A model generated the notes under the pieces. It was not told the origin of the DNA and ran no database searches. It saw only the letters and a list, made by a program, of their open reading frames with translations. A program made the translations under genes and the position numbers. A stretch of 64,000 bases of DNA from the NCBI RefSeq assembly GCF_004402705.1, contig NZ_SOFM01000007.1, positions 62,001 to 126,000 of the forward strand, given 5' to 3'. Shown here piece by piece: positions 11,043-20,538 of this stretch; position 1 is the stretch's first letter; each line of letters starts with the position of its first letter. The DNA is from Cryobacterium mannosilyticum (GTDB taxonomy: Bacteria; Actinomycetota; Actinomycetes; Actinomycetales; Microbacteriaceae).

Positions 11043-13124
11043 GTGAGCTCTTCAGACTATTCCGCACGCCACCTGTCGGTCCTCGAGGGGCTCGAGGCGG
11101 TTCGCAAGCGCCCCGGCATGTACATCGGTTCGACCGACTCGCGCGGTCTGATGCACTGCCTCTGGGAAATCATCGACAACTCGGTCGACGAGGCGCTGGG
11201 CGGATTCGGTTCCCGGATCGACATCGTCCTGCACCCGGACGAGAGCGTCGAGGTCAGGGACACCGCCCGTGGCGTTCCGGTGGACATCGAGCCCAAGACC
11301 GGCCTGACCGGGGTTGAGGTGGTCTTCACCAAGCTGCACGCCGGCGGAAAGTTCGGCAGCGGATCGTATGCGGCCTCTGGCGGCCTGCACGGCGTCGGCG
11401 CATCCGTGGTGAACGCCCTGTCCGAGCGACTCGACGTAGAGGTCGACCGTGACGGCAAGACCTGGGCGATGTCGTTCCACCGCGGCGAACCCGGGATCTT
11501 CGCGGATACGGGGGAGAAGAGCCCCGACGCGCCCTTCACCCCGTTCGAGAAGCAGAGCGAACTCCGCGTGATCGGCAAGGTCAAGCGCGGGGTCACCGGT
11601 ACCCGGGTGCGCTACTGGGCCGACCGGCAGATCTTCACCAGGGGAGCCGCCTTCCAGACTGAGGAGCTCCTCGACCGGGCCAGGCAGACCGCGTTCCTCG
11701 TTCCCGGCCTCGCCATCGACATCGACGACCGGCGCAGCGCCGAAGCGGTTCACGAGTCGTTCCAGTTCGAGGGCGGCATTTCCGAGTTCGTCGACCACCT
11801 CGCAACCGACACCCCCATCACTGACACCTGGCGGCTGTCCGGGAACGGCAGCTTCACCGAGACCGTCCCTGTCCTGACCGACAAGGGCGCCATGGTGCCG
11901 ACCGAACTGACCCGGGACTGCGCCGTCGACATCGCCCTGCGCTGGGGCACGGGCTACGACACCGTCGTCCGCAGCTTCGTGAACATCATCGCCACGCCGA
12001 AGGGCGGCACCCATCAGGCCGGCTTCGACGCCGGGCTGCTGAAATTCCTGCGGTCCCAGGTGGAGTTGAACGCCCGCCGCCTCAAGATGGGTTCCGACAA
12101 GCTGGAGAAGGACGACGTGATGGCCGGCCTGACCGCCGTGCTGACCGTGCGGCTCCCCGAACCACAATTCGAGGGCCAGACCAAGGAGGTCCTGGGCACA
12201 CCGGCCGTGCGCGCCATCGTCGCCAACGTCGTCGCCCAGGCCATGAACGAGCGTTTCATCTCCACGAAGCGTGACGACAAGACCCAGGCGGCGGTCGTGC
12301 TGGACAAGATCGTCGCCGAGATGAAGTCCCGCATTTCCGCGCGGGCCCACAAGGAAACCCAGCGGCGCAAGAACGCGCTCGAGAGCTCGTCGCTGCCGGC
12401 GAAGCTGGTCGACTGCCGCAGCAACGACGTGACCACGAGCGAGCTGTTCATCGTCGAAGGTGACTCTGCGCTCGGCACCGCGAAGCTCGCCAGGGACAGC
12501 GAGCACCAGGCTCTCCTGCCGATCCGGGGCAAGATCCTCAACGTGCAGAAGGCCTCGGTGTCCGACATGCTCTCCAACCTGGAGTGCGCGTCGATCATCC
12601 AGGTCATCGGTGCCGGCTCCGGGCGCAGCTTCGACCTGTCGGCCGCCCGGTACGGCAAGGTCATCATCATGAGTGACGCGGATGTCGACGGCGCCCACAT
12701 CCGCACCCTCCTGCTGACCCTCTTCTTCCGGTACATGCGGCCGATGATCACCGAGGGCCGAGTCTTCGCGGCGGTGCCCCCGCTGCACCGGGTGGTCGTG
12801 ATGAACCCGGGCAGCAAGCCGAACGAGACCATCTACACCTATTCGGAGCCCGAACTGCACGGCGTGCTCGCCGGGTTGAAGAAGAGCGGCAAGCGTTACC
12901 AGGACCCGATCCAGCGGTACAAGGGGCTCGGCGAGATGGATGCCGACCAGCTCGCCACCACGACCATGGAACGCGCGCACCGCACCCTCCGCCGGGTCAG
13001 GGTGGCCGACGCGGAGATGGCGGGAAAGGTATTCGAACTCCTGATGGGCAATGACGTCGCCCCACGCAAGGAATTCATCATCGACAGCTCGGACAAGCTC
13101 AGCCGCGACCGGATCGACGTCTAA
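11043..13124 (+). CDS. parE: DNA topoisomerase IV subunit B (ParE)
   Basis: A 693-residue GHKL ATPase/TOPRIM protein: RKRPGMYIGSTD and EIIDNSVDEALGG at the ATP site, GGLHGVGASVVNALS, then TOPRIM EGDSALGTAK near residue 471 and SDADVDGAHIRTLLL near 545, and RYKGLGEMDADQL near the C-terminus. With parC 0.8 kb away it forms the decatenating enzyme; GyrB is not formally excluded by sequence alone. The GTG at 11043 (VSSSDYSARHLSVLEGLEAV) is chosen over upstream codons because family similarity begins there. Its stop overlaps the convergent SDR stop by 4 nt. Confidence 0.9.
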   Translation: MSSSDYSARHLSVLEGLEAVRKRPGMYIGSTDSRGLMHCLWEIIDNSVDEALGGFGSRIDIVLHPDESVEVRDTARGVPVDIEPKTGLTGVEVVFTKLHAGGKFGSGSYAASGGLHGVGASVVNALSERLDVEVDRDGKTWAMSFHRGEPGIFADTGEKSPDAPFTPFEKQSELRVIGKVKRGVTGTRVRYWADRQIFTRGAAFQTEELLDRARQTAFLVPGLAIDIDDRRSAEAVHESFQFEGGISEFVDHLATDTPITDTWRLSGNGSFTETVPVLTDKGAMVPTELTRDCAVDIALRWGTGYDTVVRSFVNIIATPKGGTHQAGFDAGLLKFLRSQVELNARRLKMGSDKLEKDDVMAGLTAVLTVRLPEPQFEGQTKEVLGTPAVRAIVANVVAQAMNERFISTKRDDKTQAAVVLDKIVAEMKSRISARAHKETQRRKNALESSSLPAKLVDCRSNDVTTSELFIVEGDSALGTAKLARDSEHQALLPIRGKILNVQKASVSDMLSNLECASIIQVIGAGSGRSFDLSAARYGKVIIMSDADVDGAHIRTLLLTLFFRYMRPMITEGRVFAAVPPLHRVVVMNPGSKPNETIYTYSEPELHGVLAGLKKSGKRYQDPIQRYKGLGEMDADQLATTTMERAHRTLRRVRVADAEMAGKVFELLMGNDVAPRKEFIIDSSDKLSRDRIDV

Positions 13125-13861
13125 CCATCGGTATCCGCCCCCTCCGCGGACGGGCTCACCGCCGGAACGGAGAAGGCCGTGCTCGGCAGGTCGGCCTCGT
13201 CGGCCATGATCGCGGCAACGATGCGCCGGGCGACCAGGTCGGGCGCGTGACCGGCGGGCAGCCGTGGCGCCGTTCCGGCGATCGGGTGCCCGGATAGTCC
13301 GGTCTCGGTGTGGCCCGGCCGGGCGTCGAGAATGCGGATGCCGCTCCGGCGCAGCTCCCGGCCGGCGGCCTTGTCGAAGGCCGCAAGGGCTGCCTTCGAG
13401 GCGGAGTACGCCGCCAGGTTGGCGGTCGGGCTTTCGCTCACGACCCCGCTCAGCGTCACCACGAAGGGGCTTCGCCCCGCCGCTGCCGACTCGGCCAGGG
13501 CCGCGCGGGCGGCCCGCAGCAGCCGGATCGGGGCCAGCGTGTTCACGGCGAACAGCCGTTCCAGGGTCGGATCGGTCACCTCGGTCGCCGCCCCGAAGGC
13601 GACGACGCCGGCGGCGTTCACGATGCCGTCGAGGCGGCCGTCGACGGCGATCGCGCCGGCGACCAGGGCGACGATGTCGGCCGGGACGGCCAGGTCGGCG
13701 GTGACGATCGTCCCGGGAAGGTCAAGGGTCTCGAGGCTGCCCCTGTCCCGCCCGCTGAGGATCAGTCGCGCGCCCTGGTCGGCGAGCAGCCGGGCGATGT
13801 CACGGCCGAGGCCCCCTGAGGCGCCGACGACGAGGATGGATGCGTCACGAAGCTGGGTCAT
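13121..13861 (-). CDS. Short-chain dehydrogenase/reductase
   Basis: A 246-residue classical SDR: VGASGGLGRDIA cofactor motif at the N-terminus, NAAGVV, active-site Ser in VVTLSGVVSES, and Tyr/Lys in YSASK. The substrate is unknown. The stop overlaps that of convergent parE. TAAGGT lies 6 nt before the ATG with a 7-bp hairpin just above it (13874-13892), indicating a leaderless start separate from the upstream same-strand parC. Confidence 0.87.
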   Translation of the reverse strand: MTQLRDASILVVGASGGLGRDIARLLADQGARLILSGRDRGSLETLDLPGTIVTADLAVPADIVALVAGAIAVDGRLDGIVNAAGVVAFGAATEVTDPTLERLFAVNTLAPIRLLRAARAALAESAAAGRSPFVVTLSGVVSESPTANLAAYSASKAALAAFDKAAGRELRRSGIRILDARPGHTETGLSGHPIAGTAPRLPAGHAPDLVARRIVAAIMADEADLPSTAFSVPAVSPSAEGADTDG

Positions 13862-13867
13862 GCCGCC

Positions 13868-13873
13868 ACCTTA
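13868..13873 (-). promoter_or_regulatory. -10 element for the SDR gene
   Basis: TAAGGT lies 6 nt before the ATG. A GCCGGGC/GCCCGGC stem-loop (13874-13892) immediately upstream may terminate parC transcripts. Confidence 0.45.
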
Positions 13874-13938
13874 GCCGGGCTTCCTGCCCGGCCGGTCCAC
13901 CGGGGCGGCCCCGCGGCAAGGATTGGGTGCCGCGGCGG

Positions 13939-16425
13939 TCAGCCGTTCTGCGTGCCGATCTGGGCGCCGATCGATCCGACCACGGCGTCCAGCATCGTGC
14001 CGGAGGCGTCGCGGCGGGAGCCGGATTCGGGGAGAGAACGAGGAGCCCCATCGGGGCCGACGGCGCGGGCCGGGAGCGGCCCGACCCAGGCCACGGACAC
14101 GGTGTCCTCGCCTTTGAGGAAGCGGTGGGATCGCACGCCCGCGGTGGCGCGGCCCTTCGCCGGGTACTCGGCGAAGTCGGACAGTTTGGCGCTGCCGGGA
14201 TCCGTTCCGGCGAGTGTCTGGCTGCCGGTGGCGATCGTGGCGACCACGGCGGACTCGGCCGCCTCCGGCGCCAGGCTCGTGAACCAGACCACCTGGGTGT
14301 CGGGGGCGAGCTTGATCCCGGCCATGCCGCCGGCCGTGCGCCCCTGCGGGCGCACCGAGCCGGCCGGGAAACGCAGCAGCTGGGAGTCGGAGGCGATGAA
14401 GACGAGTTCGTCGGCCTCGGAACCCTGTGCGGCGCCGACGACGACATCCTTCGGTTTCAACGCGATGATCTCGAAGTCGGGCCGGTTCGCCCAATCGCCT
14501 GGGGTCACGCGTTTCACGATGCCGGAGCGCGTGCCGAGCGCGATCGCCCGGTCGGAGTCGAGGGAGACCAGGGCGAGCACCTTCTCCTCCTTGTTCGGCA
14601 GGGCAAGGTAATCCCCGATGCGCACGCCCGCCGCGAGCTGGATCGAGGTCGGCGGCATCACGGGCAGGTCGACGGGGGAGAACCGGATGAGGCGGCCCAG
14701 GCTGGTCACGGCGCCGACCTCGGTGCGGCTGGTGGTGTCCAGGCTGGACAGGATTGCGTCGTGCTTGCTGCGGCGCTGTGCCGGGACGATCCGCTCGTTC
14801 AACGGTTCGTCGGCGGAGGGAAGGTCGACCCGGGCGATCCGGCCGGTCGTGCTGAGGTAGAGCCGGGTCGGGGTGTCGGTGACCTCGAGGATCGCGGCCG
14901 TGCGTTTCGCGGCGGCCCCGGCGATGCTCGGCCGGGCCTCGGTGAGCACGGTTCGCCGGGGGGTGCCGAATCGTTCGGCCACGGTGGCGAGCTCGTCGGA
15001 GACGAGGGTGCGGATGGCCTGCTTGCTGCCGAGCAGCTTCTCGAGGGCGGCGATGTCCGCGAGCAGCTGGTCGCGTTCCGTCTCCAGCTCGATCCGCGAG
15101 AACCGGGTCAGCCGCCGCAGCCGAAGCTCGAGGATGTACTCGGCCTGGATCTGGCTCAGGTCGAACACGTCGATCAGGCGGGTGCGAGCCTGGTCGCTGT
15201 CGTCGCTGGCGCGGATCACCTGGATGACCTCGTCGATGTCGAGGATGGCCACGAGCAGACCCTCAACGAGGTGCAGGCGTTCCTTGCGGCGTGCCAGCCG
15301 GTACGCCGACCGCCGGGTGACCACCTCGATCCGGTGGCCGACGTAGACCATGAGCAGTTCGCGCAGACCCAGGGTCTGCGGGCCGCCGTCGACGAGGGCG
15401 ACGGCGTTGATGTTGAACGAGTCCTCGAGCGGGGTGACCCGGTAGAGCTGCTCCAGCACGGCCTCCGGGCTGAACCCGGTCTTGATGCCGATGACGAGGC
15501 GGAGTCCCCTGGTGCGGTCGGTGAGGTCGGTGACGTCGGAGATCCCGCTGAGCTTCTTCGAGTTCACCCCGTCCTTGATCTTCTCGATGACCCGCTCCGG
15601 GCCGACGAGGTAGGGCAGCTCGGTGACGACCAGCCCCGCCTTGCGGGCGGTGATCGCCTCGACGGAGACGCGTGCCCTGGTCTTGAAACTGCCCCGGCCG
15701 GTGGCGTAGGCATCTTTGATCCCGGCCAGGCCGACGATGGTTCCTCCGGTGGGCAGGTCGGGACCCGGCACGAACTCCATCAGGTCCTCGAGGGTGGCGT
15801 CCGGGTGCGCCAGGAGGTGCCGGGCGGCGCCCACCACCTCGATCAGGTTGTGCGGCGCCATATTCGTCGCCATCCCGACGGCGATGCCGCTCGCTCCGTT
15901 GACCAGCAGGTTCGGGTACGCCGCCGGCAGCACGTCGGGTTGGGTGAGCTGATTGTCGTAGTTGGGCACGAAGTCCACGACGTCCTCATCGAGGTTCTCC
16001 GTCATGGCCAGGGCCGGGGCGGCCAGGCGCGCCTCGGTGTAGCGGGGCGCGGCCGGGCCGTCGTCGAGCGAACCGAAGTTGCCGTGCCCGTCGATCAGGG
16101 GCACCCGCAGGGTGAACGCCTGAGCCATCCGCACCAGGGCGTCGTAGATAGCCGTGTCGCCGTGGGGGTGCAACTTGCCCATCACCTCGCCGACGACCCG
16201 CGCGCTCTTGACATGGCCGCGGTCCGGACGGAGTCCCATTTCGCTCATCTGGTAGAGGATGCGGCGCTGCACGGGCTTGAGCCCGTCCCGTGCGTCGGGG
16301 AGCGCACGGGAGTAGATCACCGAGTACGCATACTCGAGGAAGGACCCCTGCATCTCCGTCGACACGTCGACGTCTTCGATGCGCTCGGTGAAATCGGCGG
16401 GCGGCGTGCTGTTTGAACGGCTCAT
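13939..16425 (-). CDS. parC: DNA topoisomerase IV subunit A (ParC)
   Basis: An 828-residue type IIA topoisomerase A subunit. The winged-helix region has GKLHPHGDTAIYDALVRMAQ, with quinolone-determining positions T91 and D95, and the DNA-cleaving tyrosine is Y129 in PRYTEARLA. A coiled-coil region (LRLRRLTRFSRIELETERDQ) and a C-terminal six-bladed beta-pinwheel follow. The GyrA-box of true gyrase is not obvious, which supports ParC. CAGAAT lies 6 nt before the ATG, and it is divergent from a phosphodiesterase gene across 92 nt. Confidence 0.92.
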   Translation of the reverse strand: MSRSNSTPPADFTERIEDVDVSTEMQGSFLEYAYSVIYSRALPDARDGLKPVQRRILYQMSEMGLRPDRGHVKSARVVGEVMGKLHPHGDTAIYDALVRMAQAFTLRVPLIDGHGNFGSLDDGPAAPRYTEARLAAPALAMTENLDEDVVDFVPNYDNQLTQPDVLPAAYPNLLVNGASGIAVGMATNMAPHNLIEVVGAARHLLAHPDATLEDLMEFVPGPDLPTGGTIVGLAGIKDAYATGRGSFKTRARVSVEAITARKAGLVVTELPYLVGPERVIEKIKDGVNSKKLSGISDVTDLTDRTRGLRLVIGIKTGFSPEAVLEQLYRVTPLEDSFNINAVALVDGGPQTLGLRELLMVYVGHRIEVVTRRSAYRLARRKERLHLVEGLLVAILDIDEVIQVIRASDDSDQARTRLIDVFDLSQIQAEYILELRLRRLTRFSRIELETERDQLLADIAALEKLLGSKQAIRTLVSDELATVAERFGTPRRTVLTEARPSIAGAAAKRTAAILEVTDTPTRLYLSTTGRIARVDLPSADEPLNERIVPAQRRSKHDAILSSLDTTSRTEVGAVTSLGRLIRFSPVDLPVMPPTSIQLAAGVRIGDYLALPNKEEKVLALVSLDSDRAIALGTRSGIVKRVTPGDWANRPDFEIIALKPKDVVVGAAQGSEADELVFIASDSQLLRFPAGSVRPQGRTAGGMAGIKLAPDTQVVWFTSLAPEAAESAVVATIATGSQTLAGTDPGSAKLSDFAEYPAKGRATAGVRSHRFLKGEDTVSVAWVGPLPARAVGPDGAPRSLPESGSRRDASGTMLDAVVGSIGAQIGTQNG

Positions 16426-16431
16426 TCGTGA

Positions 16432-16437
16432 ATTCTG
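16432..16437 (-). promoter_or_regulatory. -10-like element for parC
   Basis: CAGAAT lies 6 nt before the parC ATG. An identical CAGAAT faces the other way at 16505-16510. Confidence 0.4.
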
Positions 16438-16504
16438 TTGAGGCGTGCTGGCCTGGGGCAGGCACTTTCGGGTGGGCGCTGGAACGTGCGGCCTGGGTCT
16501 ATGT

Positions 16505-16510
16505 CAGAAT
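16505..16510 (+). promoter_or_regulatory. -10-like element for the phosphodiesterase gene
   Basis: CAGAAT lies 7 nt before the ATG at 16518. Confidence 0.35.
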
Positions 16511-16517
16511 TGGCCGG

Positions 16518-17660
16518 ATGCCCCCCATGCTACCGGCCCGCCAATTCAGTGCCCTGCGGCTTGCCGACGTTCTGACAAGTTCCCTGTCCTCGATCCTCGA
16601 CCGGCCCAATGCCCTGGGCCTGGGGTCGGCCGGCCGGACCGTCGTGGTGCTGGCCGACGGGCTCGGGGTCGGCCAGCTCCGGGCGCGCGCCGGGCATGCG
16701 CGCTTCCTGTGCTCCCACCTCACGAAGGCGGGCGTGCTCGACGGCGTCTTCCCTGCCACGACGGCCGCCGGGATCGCCACCCTCACGACCGGTGTCGAGC
16801 CGGGGCGACATGGCCTGGTCGGCTACCGCGTGCGCGACGAGGCCAGGGACCGGGTCGTGAACCAGCTGACCGGTTGGGACGACGACATGGATCCGGCACG
16901 GTGGCAAAGGGAACGCACGGTCTTCGAGCGCGCCGCCGACGACGGGGTGCCCAGTTTCGCGATCGGGCCCAAGCGCTACACGGCGTCCGGTTTCACCCTG
17001 GCCGTGCTCCGCGGCGCCCGCTACGTGCCCGCGGAGACCCTGGCAGACCGATTCGCGGCCGCCCGCACGCTGCTCGACTCCGAACCGAGGGCACTTGTCT
17101 ACCTGTATGTCCCCGAACTGGACATGGCCGCCCACGCGCACGGCTGGGAGTCCGCCCGGTGGCTGGCCGAACTGGAGGCACTCGACGCCGCGGTGGAGAG
17201 GTTCGCCGCCGGCCTCAGACGGGACGAGGGGCTGCTGCTTACCGCCGATCACGGCGTCGTCGATGTCCCGGCAACCCGGCATGTTCTTTTCGACACCGTT
17301 CCCGAGCTCGTCGGGGGAGTGCGCCACATCGGAGGAGACCCCCGATGCGTCCAGCTCTACCTGGAACCGGAGCGCGCCGATGAGGCGCCGGCCCTGGCCG
17401 AATCCTGGCGGGAAACCGAGGGCGACCGTGCCTGGGTGTTCACCCGGGCCGAGGCCGTCGAGGCTGGCCTCTTCGGCGAGGTTGCGCCGGAGGTGCTTCC
17501 GCGGATCGGAGACGTCATCGTCGCCGCCCGCAAACTGGTCGCCTATTACGACTCACGCGAACCGAAACAGTCGGCTCGCCAGATGATCGGCCAGCACGGG
17601 TCGCTCACCGACGAGGAACTCCGGGTCCCGTTGATCCGGTTCGGCGCGCACTCGGCCTGA
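16518..17660 (+). CDS. Alkaline phosphatase superfamily / nucleotide pyrophosphatase-phosphodiesterase
   Basis: A 380-residue metalloenzyme of the type I phosphodiesterase family. Two-metal-site features are in order: VVVLADGLG, the nucleophilic threonine in FPATTAAGIATLTTG, ELDMAAHAHG, TADHGVVDV and GQHGSLTDEELRVPLI. There is no signal peptide, so it is likely cytosolic. The natural substrate is unknown. The ATG at 16518 is chosen because CAGAAT lies 7 nt upstream; an in-frame ATG at 16527 is possible. Confidence 0.85.
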   Translation: MPPMLPARQFSALRLADVLTSSLSSILDRPNALGLGSAGRTVVVLADGLGVGQLRARAGHARFLCSHLTKAGVLDGVFPATTAAGIATLTTGVEPGRHGLVGYRVRDEARDRVVNQLTGWDDDMDPARWQRERTVFERAADDGVPSFAIGPKRYTASGFTLAVLRGARYVPAETLADRFAAARTLLDSEPRALVYLYVPELDMAAHAHGWESARWLAELEALDAAVERFAAGLRRDEGLLLTADHGVVDVPATRHVLFDTVPELVGGVRHIGGDPRCVQLYLEPERADEAPALAESWRETEGDRAWVFTRAEAVEAGLFGEVAPEVLPRIGDVIVAARKLVAYYDSREPKQSARQMIGQHGSLTDEELRVPLIRFGAHSA

Positions 17661-17706
17661 GGCCGGCACCTGCCGGACCGGGCATGAGCCCGACCCGACA
17701 CGGTAC

Positions 17707-18303
17707 TCAGGCGGGGTACTGGCCGCGCTTCACCTGCGGCTTGGGCAGGCGCATCGGACGGAGCTGCAGCGCGCGCATGGCCGCGTACCAACGGACCCGT
17801 TCGGCCTTGGGCTCGCCGAACTTCGCCTTCACCTTGCGGGTGAGCGTGAAACCCAGGATGACGCAGTCGACCACCGCGACGAGGAAGAAGGCCCACAGCG
17901 CCAGGATGCCGTAGGTCTGCACCATCGGGTCGGGGAAGAACGTCAGCAGGATGACGAGGAACATCACCGGGATCATGAATTCGCCGATGTTGAAACGGGC
18001 GTCGACGTAGTCGCGGACGAAGCGCTTCTGCGGCCCGCGTTCGCGCTGCGGAAGGAACCTGTCGTCACCGGCGGCCATGCCGACACGGGCGCGGTCCCTG
18101 GCCTCGGCCGCCTTGCCTCTGGCCTGCTTGGCCGCGAGCTTGCGGTCGTCGGGCACCAGCGGGCGCTTGTTCAGCGCCTCCTGCTGCTTGCGGCTGGGCG
18201 TCGCTTGCCCCTTGCCGGACGGGTGACCGGCCGCGAGGCGGGCTTTCGTCTCCTCCACGGTCTCCATGGGGGGTTGTGCGTCTGGGTTCACAGGCTTAGC
18301 CAC
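17707..18303 (-). CDS. DUF3043 membrane protein
   Basis: A 198-residue protein with a hydrophilic Lys/Arg-rich N-terminal half (KQQEALNKRPLVPDDRKLAA, then RDYVDARFNIGEFMIP), two hydrophobic helices at about 110-160, and a basic C-terminal tail. This is the DUF3043 pattern of actinobacteria; no function is known. A GTG at 18301-18303 is preferred to the TTG five codons upstream because AAGGA is correctly spaced for it. It is convergent with the phosphodiesterase and divergent from an M20 peptidase. Confidence 0.8.
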   Translation of the reverse strand: MAKPVNPDAQPPMETVEETKARLAAGHPSGKGQATPSRKQQEALNKRPLVPDDRKLAAKQARGKAAEARDRARVGMAAGDDRFLPQRERGPQKRFVRDYVDARFNIGEFMIPVMFLVILLTFFPDPMVQTYGILALWAFFLVAVVDCVILGFTLTRKVKAKFGEPKAERVRWYAAMRALQLRPMRLPKPQVKRGQYPA

Positions 18304-18328
18304 ATCAGTTCCTTGCAATTGGTTGGCT

Positions 18329-18334
18329 TAAGAT
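18329..18334 (+). promoter_or_regulatory. -10 element for leaderless M20 dipeptidase
   Basis: TAAGAT lies 6 nt before the ATG at 18341, the same arrangement as trpD. Confidence 0.55.
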
Positions 18335-18340
18335 TACCCG

Positions 18341-19771
18341 ATGACCGATATTCCAGAAACAGAACCGAATTCGTCGACAACGGCCGCGGACGGCATCCGG
18401 GCGGCCGTTGAGCGGGGCCTGCCGTCGACGATCGCGGACCTCTGCGCGCTCGTTCGGGTCCCGTCGGTGTCGTGGGATGCCTTCGACCGTGGCCAGGTGG
18501 CCCGCAGCGCCGAGATGGTGGCGGAACTGGCGCGCGGTTTGGGCGTGTTCGAGACCGTCGAGTTGAAGCAGGCCGGCATCCCGGGCGGCTCGGAACTGGG
18601 CCAGCCGGCGGTGCTTGCCACCCGGGCTGCCCGGAACGGCCGGCCGACGGTGCTTCTCTACGCGCACCACGACGTGCAGCCTCCCGGCAACGATGGGGAC
18701 TGGGAAACGCTGCCCTTCGAACCGACAGTGCGCGGGGACCGTCTCTACGGACGTGGAGCCGCCGACGACAAGGCGGGCGTGATGGCCCATATCGCGTCGA
18801 TCCGCGCCCTCGTCGAAGCGGTAGGACCCGATTTCGACCTCGGCCTCGCCCTCTTCATCGAGGGGGAGGAGGAGTTCGGCAGCCGGTCCTTCGCCACCTT
18901 CCTGGAGGAGAACCGGGAGGCGTTGCGCGCCGACGCCATCGTGGTCGCCGACTCGAACAACTGGGACATCGACACTCCGGCGCTGACGATCGCGCTGCGC
19001 GGCAACGTCACATTCAGGCTCACCGTCCGCACCCTCGACCACGCGTCGCACTCCGGCATGTTCGGCGGCGCCGTCCCCGACGCGATGATGGCCACGGTCC
19101 GTCTTCTGGGCACCCTGTACGCCGCCGACGGATCGGTGGCGGTCGCCGGGCTGACCAGCCACGACACGGCCACCCCCGAGTACTCGGAGGCCCAGCTGCG
19201 CCAGGAGACCGGGCTGGCCGCAGGAGTGAGTCCGATCGGCCACGGCTCCGTTCTCAGCCGGATCTGGTCGCAGCCGGCGATCACGATCACCGGCATCGAC
19301 GCGCCGACCGTCGCCAACGCCTCCAACACCCTGTCGCCTGTGATCTCGGTTCGACTGAGCACCCGGATCGCCCCCGGCCAGCCCGCAGCGGATGCCTTCG
19401 CCGCCCTCGAGACCCATCTGCGCGAAAACGCCCCGTTCGGCGCGCAGATCGACATCGACGACGTCGACACGGGGGAAGCCTTCCTCGTCGACACGAGCGG
19501 CTGGGCCGTCACCGAGACCCGGCACGCCATGGAAGAGGCCTGGGGGCGCGCGCCGGTCGACATCGGCGTCGGCGGCTCGATCCCGTTCATCGCGGACCTC
19601 GTGCGGGTCTTCCCCGAAGCCCAGATCCTGGTCACCGGCGTCGAGGACCCCGATTCACGCGCGCACAGCCCCAATGAGTCACTCCACCTCGGAGTGTTCA
19701 AACGGGCGGTCCTCGCAGAGGCCTTCCTGCTCGGCCGGCTCAACCGGAGGGTCCAGCCGGCGGCTTCCTGA
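18341..19771 (+). CDS. M20 family dipeptidase
   Basis: A 476-residue zinc peptidase. Metal ligands are visible in LYAHHDVQP, GAADDKAG and IEGEEEFGS, and the dimerisation-domain histidine region is LDHASHSG. It resembles the CNDP/Dug1-like dipeptidases annotated across actinobacteria. No signal peptide, so cytosolic peptide turnover is likely. A second M20 enzyme lies at 57051-58376. Confidence 0.9.
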   Translation: MTDIPETEPNSSTTAADGIRAAVERGLPSTIADLCALVRVPSVSWDAFDRGQVARSAEMVAELARGLGVFETVELKQAGIPGGSELGQPAVLATRAARNGRPTVLLYAHHDVQPPGNDGDWETLPFEPTVRGDRLYGRGAADDKAGVMAHIASIRALVEAVGPDFDLGLALFIEGEEEFGSRSFATFLEENREALRADAIVVADSNNWDIDTPALTIALRGNVTFRLTVRTLDHASHSGMFGGAVPDAMMATVRLLGTLYAADGSVAVAGLTSHDTATPEYSEAQLRQETGLAAGVSPIGHGSVLSRIWSQPAITITGIDAPTVANASNTLSPVISVRLSTRIAPGQPAADAFAALETHLRENAPFGAQIDIDDVDTGEAFLVDTSGWAVTETRHAMEEAWGRAPVDIGVGGSIPFIADLVRVFPEAQILVTGVEDPDSRAHSPNESLHLGVFKRAVLAEAFLLGRLNRRVQPAAS

Positions 19772-19834
19772 CCCGCTCGGCCAAGTCGACGTCCGGATCG
19801 GGAATTCCGAGGGTGGTTTCACCGTTTCGCTGGG

Positions 19835-19840
19835 TAGAAT
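19835..19840 (+). promoter_or_regulatory. Candidate -10 for iscA/erpA
   Basis: TAGAAT about 105 nt before the ATG, implying an untranslated leader of roughly 100 nt. No clear -35. Confidence 0.35.
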
Positions 19841-19945
19841 CACGGTGGCAACCCGTAGGAGCCGGCCCAGGCCGGCTGCGCGGCGCCACCGATTGACAGC
19901 AGCGACGTGACGGGACCGTACCGACGCGAGATTAAGAGGAGCAGC

Positions 19946-20305
19946 ATGACCGACACCATCGCCCAAACCGGCACCGCAGCGCACGGCGTGGGCCTCAGCG
20001 CCACCGCCGCCCAGAAAGTCCGCAGCCTGCTCGCCCAGGAAGGCCGCGAGGACCTGCGGCTGCGCGTCGCAGTGCAGCCCGGAGGCTGTTCGGGCCTGAT
20101 CTACCAGCTCTACTTCGACGAGCGTGTGCTCGAGGGTGACGCGCTCGTCGACTTCGACGGGGTTGAGGTTGTCGTCGACAAGATGAGCGTGCCCTATCTC
20201 GACGGAGCGTCCATCGACTTCGAAGACACCATTGCGAAGCAGGGGTTCACGATCGACAATCCGAACGCCGGCGGAAGCTGCGCCTGCGGAGACTCCTTCA
20301 GCTGA
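19946..20305 (+). CDS. erpA: Iron-sulfur cluster carrier (HesB/IscA/ErpA family)
   Basis: A 119-residue A-type carrier that delivers Fe-S clusters to apoproteins. The three conserved cysteines are in PGGCSGLIYQ and, at the C-terminus, SCACGDSF. The ATG at 19946 has AAGAGGAG upstream; the longer frame has no such signal. It directly precedes the respiratory genes, which need Fe-S assembly (Rieske protein), though it has its own transcript start. Confidence 0.9.
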   Translation: MTDTIAQTGTAAHGVGLSATAAQKVRSLLAQEGREDLRLRVAVQPGGCSGLIYQLYFDERVLEGDALVDFDGVEVVVDKMSVPYLDGASIDFEDTIAKQGFTIDNPNAGGSCACGDSFS

Positions 20306-20330
20306 TCCGCAGCGGCTGAGCGCCGTCCCT

Positions 20331-20360
20331 GTCCGAACACACCAGGTCCGAACACACCAG
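20331..20360. repeat. Perfect 15-bp tandem duplication
   Basis: GTCCGAACACACCAG occurs twice head-to-tail between erpA and ctaC. It is non-coding. Confidence 0.85.
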
Positions 20361-20538
20361 GCACCTGGCGTGTCGCGGTTCGGCGGAGGGTCGGCGCCCG
20401 CGAATACTGTGACTGGAGGCGAATTCGTTATCCACCCGGCCGCGTTGGTGCACATCCGGAGCCGTCTCTCGCAGTAGGCTGGGAATCGAGAAATGCACTT
20501 CCAGTGAAGTGTCGTCGAGTCTTTCCGAAAGGTTACTG

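Noticed and set aside
13840..16416. An 858-codon open frame opposite parC.
   Set aside because: Antisense to a clear topoisomerase gene; no motifs.
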